Shown one piece after another: positions 63,450 through 64,000 of a DNA stretch of 64,000 nt (position 1 is its first letter; each line of letters opens with the position of its first letter). Both the position numbers and the translations under genes were made by a program. Below the pieces are notes generated by a model. It searched no databases. It was given only the letters and a program-made list of their open reading frames with translations, and was not told where the DNA came from. Source of the stretch: Duganella zoogloeoides (GTDB taxonomy: Bacteria; Pseudomonadota; Gammaproteobacteria; Burkholderiales; Burkholderiaceae_D); contig NZ_CP140152.1 of assembly GCF_034479515.1 (NCBI RefSeq), positions 4,216,001-4,280,000 of the forward strand, in the 5' to 3' direction.

Positions 63450-64000
63450 TCTTGCCCCCGTATAACCGGACACAGCCTGTCGCTTAATTAACGCCGCTTT
63501 CCTGAGCCCGGCGTGCCAGCTCCCTCCTATACATGCGAGGTGATTTCAACTTCAACGACGAGTGCGGATGCACCTCATTGAAATGCATAAATGCGTCTGG
63601 CAGTTGGGCCAGCACTACCTCGGCAGTGCTGCGGTCCATCAAGCTGACGTAGTCCCGTTTAAACGTGTTCACAAAGCGCTCGGCCATGCCGTTCGATTGC
63701 GGGCTGCACACCGGTGTATGCACCGGCTCGATGCCTAGCGCGCGTGCCAGCGCATGCGTTTCATGAGCTCGATAGGCACCGCCGTTGTCGCTCAAAAATT
63801 CCAGTTTGGCCGATCCCACGTTGGCCTGCCCAAATCTGGCCTCCACCGCCTCCACCAACATGTCGCGCACCGGCTCGCCAGGCAGGCCACGTTCGCCCCA
63901 GGCCCGCCACGCGATGATCTCACGATCACAGCAGTCTTTCATGAAGACGCCCGTCACCACCTCGCCGTTGTCGCAAGCGATCTCAAAGCCGTCGGAGCAC
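63447..64000 (-). mobile_element. IS3-family insertion sequence (right end, continues past window)
   Basis: The end TGATCTTGCCCCCGTATAAC followed by CGGACA resembles the terminal inverted repeats of IS2-group IS3 elements. The transposase is read leftward toward this end. The other end and any target duplication are outside the window. Confidence 0.75.
63484..64000 (-). CDS. IS3-family transposase, catalytic subunit (partial at window edge)
   Basis: The frame is open to the window edge and begins there with CSDGFEIACDNGEVVTGVFM. DDE residues visible are the Asp of EFLSDNGGAY and the Glu of SNGMAERFVNTFKRDY, with the typical 35-residue spacing. The first Asp is probably that of CSDGFE. The C-terminus HPHSSLKLKSPRMYRREL matches OrfB of the IS2 group. 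At least 172 aa are present; the N-terminal part is missing because of the window edge. Confidence 0.9.
   Translation of the reverse strand, partial: CSDGFEIACDNGEVVTGVFMKDCCDREIIAWRAWGERGLPGEPVRDMLVEAVEARFGQANVGSAKLEFLSDNGGAYRAHETHALARALGIEPVHTPVCSPQSNGMAERFVNTFKRDYVSLMDRSTAEVVLAQLPDAFMHFNEVHPHSSLKLKSPRMYRRELARRAQESGVN

Overview
The window is GC-rich chromosomal DNA from a betaproteobacterium, most likely an Oxalobacteraceae member of the Massilia/Duganella/Janthinobacterium type. That placement is inferred from gene content: a tandem pair of cyanophycin synthetases with a dedicated ABC transporter and DUF1854 gene, a glyA-nrdR unit behind a ZTP riboswitch, the ybgC-tolQRAB-pal-cpoB operon, a minor-pilin/PilY1 operon running into ribD-ribE, and ribBA-ribH-nusB. 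No 16S gene or other species-level marker is present.

Layout. 0-7 kb: CYTH phosphatase, M14 carboxypeptidase, acetyl-CoA hydrolase/CoA-transferase with a divergent LysR regulator, patatin-like lipase and catalase KatA with an OxyR-like site. 7-15 kb: the cyanophycin locus. Two synthetases are read leftward. A zinc-ribbon ABC exporter and a DUF1854 protein are read rightward from a shared 348-bp intergenic region that carries a perfect 18-bp palindrome. 15-20 kb: a translationally coupled MscS-channel group, a frameshifted L,D-transpeptidase and a small exported protein. 20-25 kb: katG, then a decayed, partly AT-rich patch with a HigB-type toxin remnant, an intact HigA-type antitoxin, a broken lipase/lipase-chaperone pair, two small paralogous orphan genes and tRNA-Pro.

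25-41 kb: a sirtuin, an FAH-family hydrolase, a complete tripartite RND efflux operon with its TetR repressor and operator, a rightward signalling set (GGDEF protein, KaiC-like double ATPase, hybrid histidine kinase), an MFS-PlsC fusion and a Fur-boxed DUF3325 gene. 41-47 kb: the riboflavin genes, split into ribBA-ribH-nusB and ribD-ribE by a cytochrome c, a ROK regulator and a SemiSWEET sugar transporter. 47-53 kb: the type IV minor pilin operon pilV-W-X-Y1-E-fimT. 53-62.5 kb: a glycine-rich protein, nrdR, glyA with its riboswitch, an SDR dehydrogenase and the Tol-Pal operon. 62.5-64 kb: two identical tRNA-Lys genes, then a DinD-like gene cut by an IS3-family element that runs off the window.

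The observation I rate highest is that the two cyanophycin synthetases carry opposite lesions. The 725-aa protein keeps the N-domain HVLEH motif but has a dead, truncated Mur domain. The 854-aa protein keeps a complete Mur domain but has lost HVLEH. Together they hold one complete set of active sites, and they sit next to a transporter pair of unknown substrate. All calls were made by reading the sequence, without database searches.
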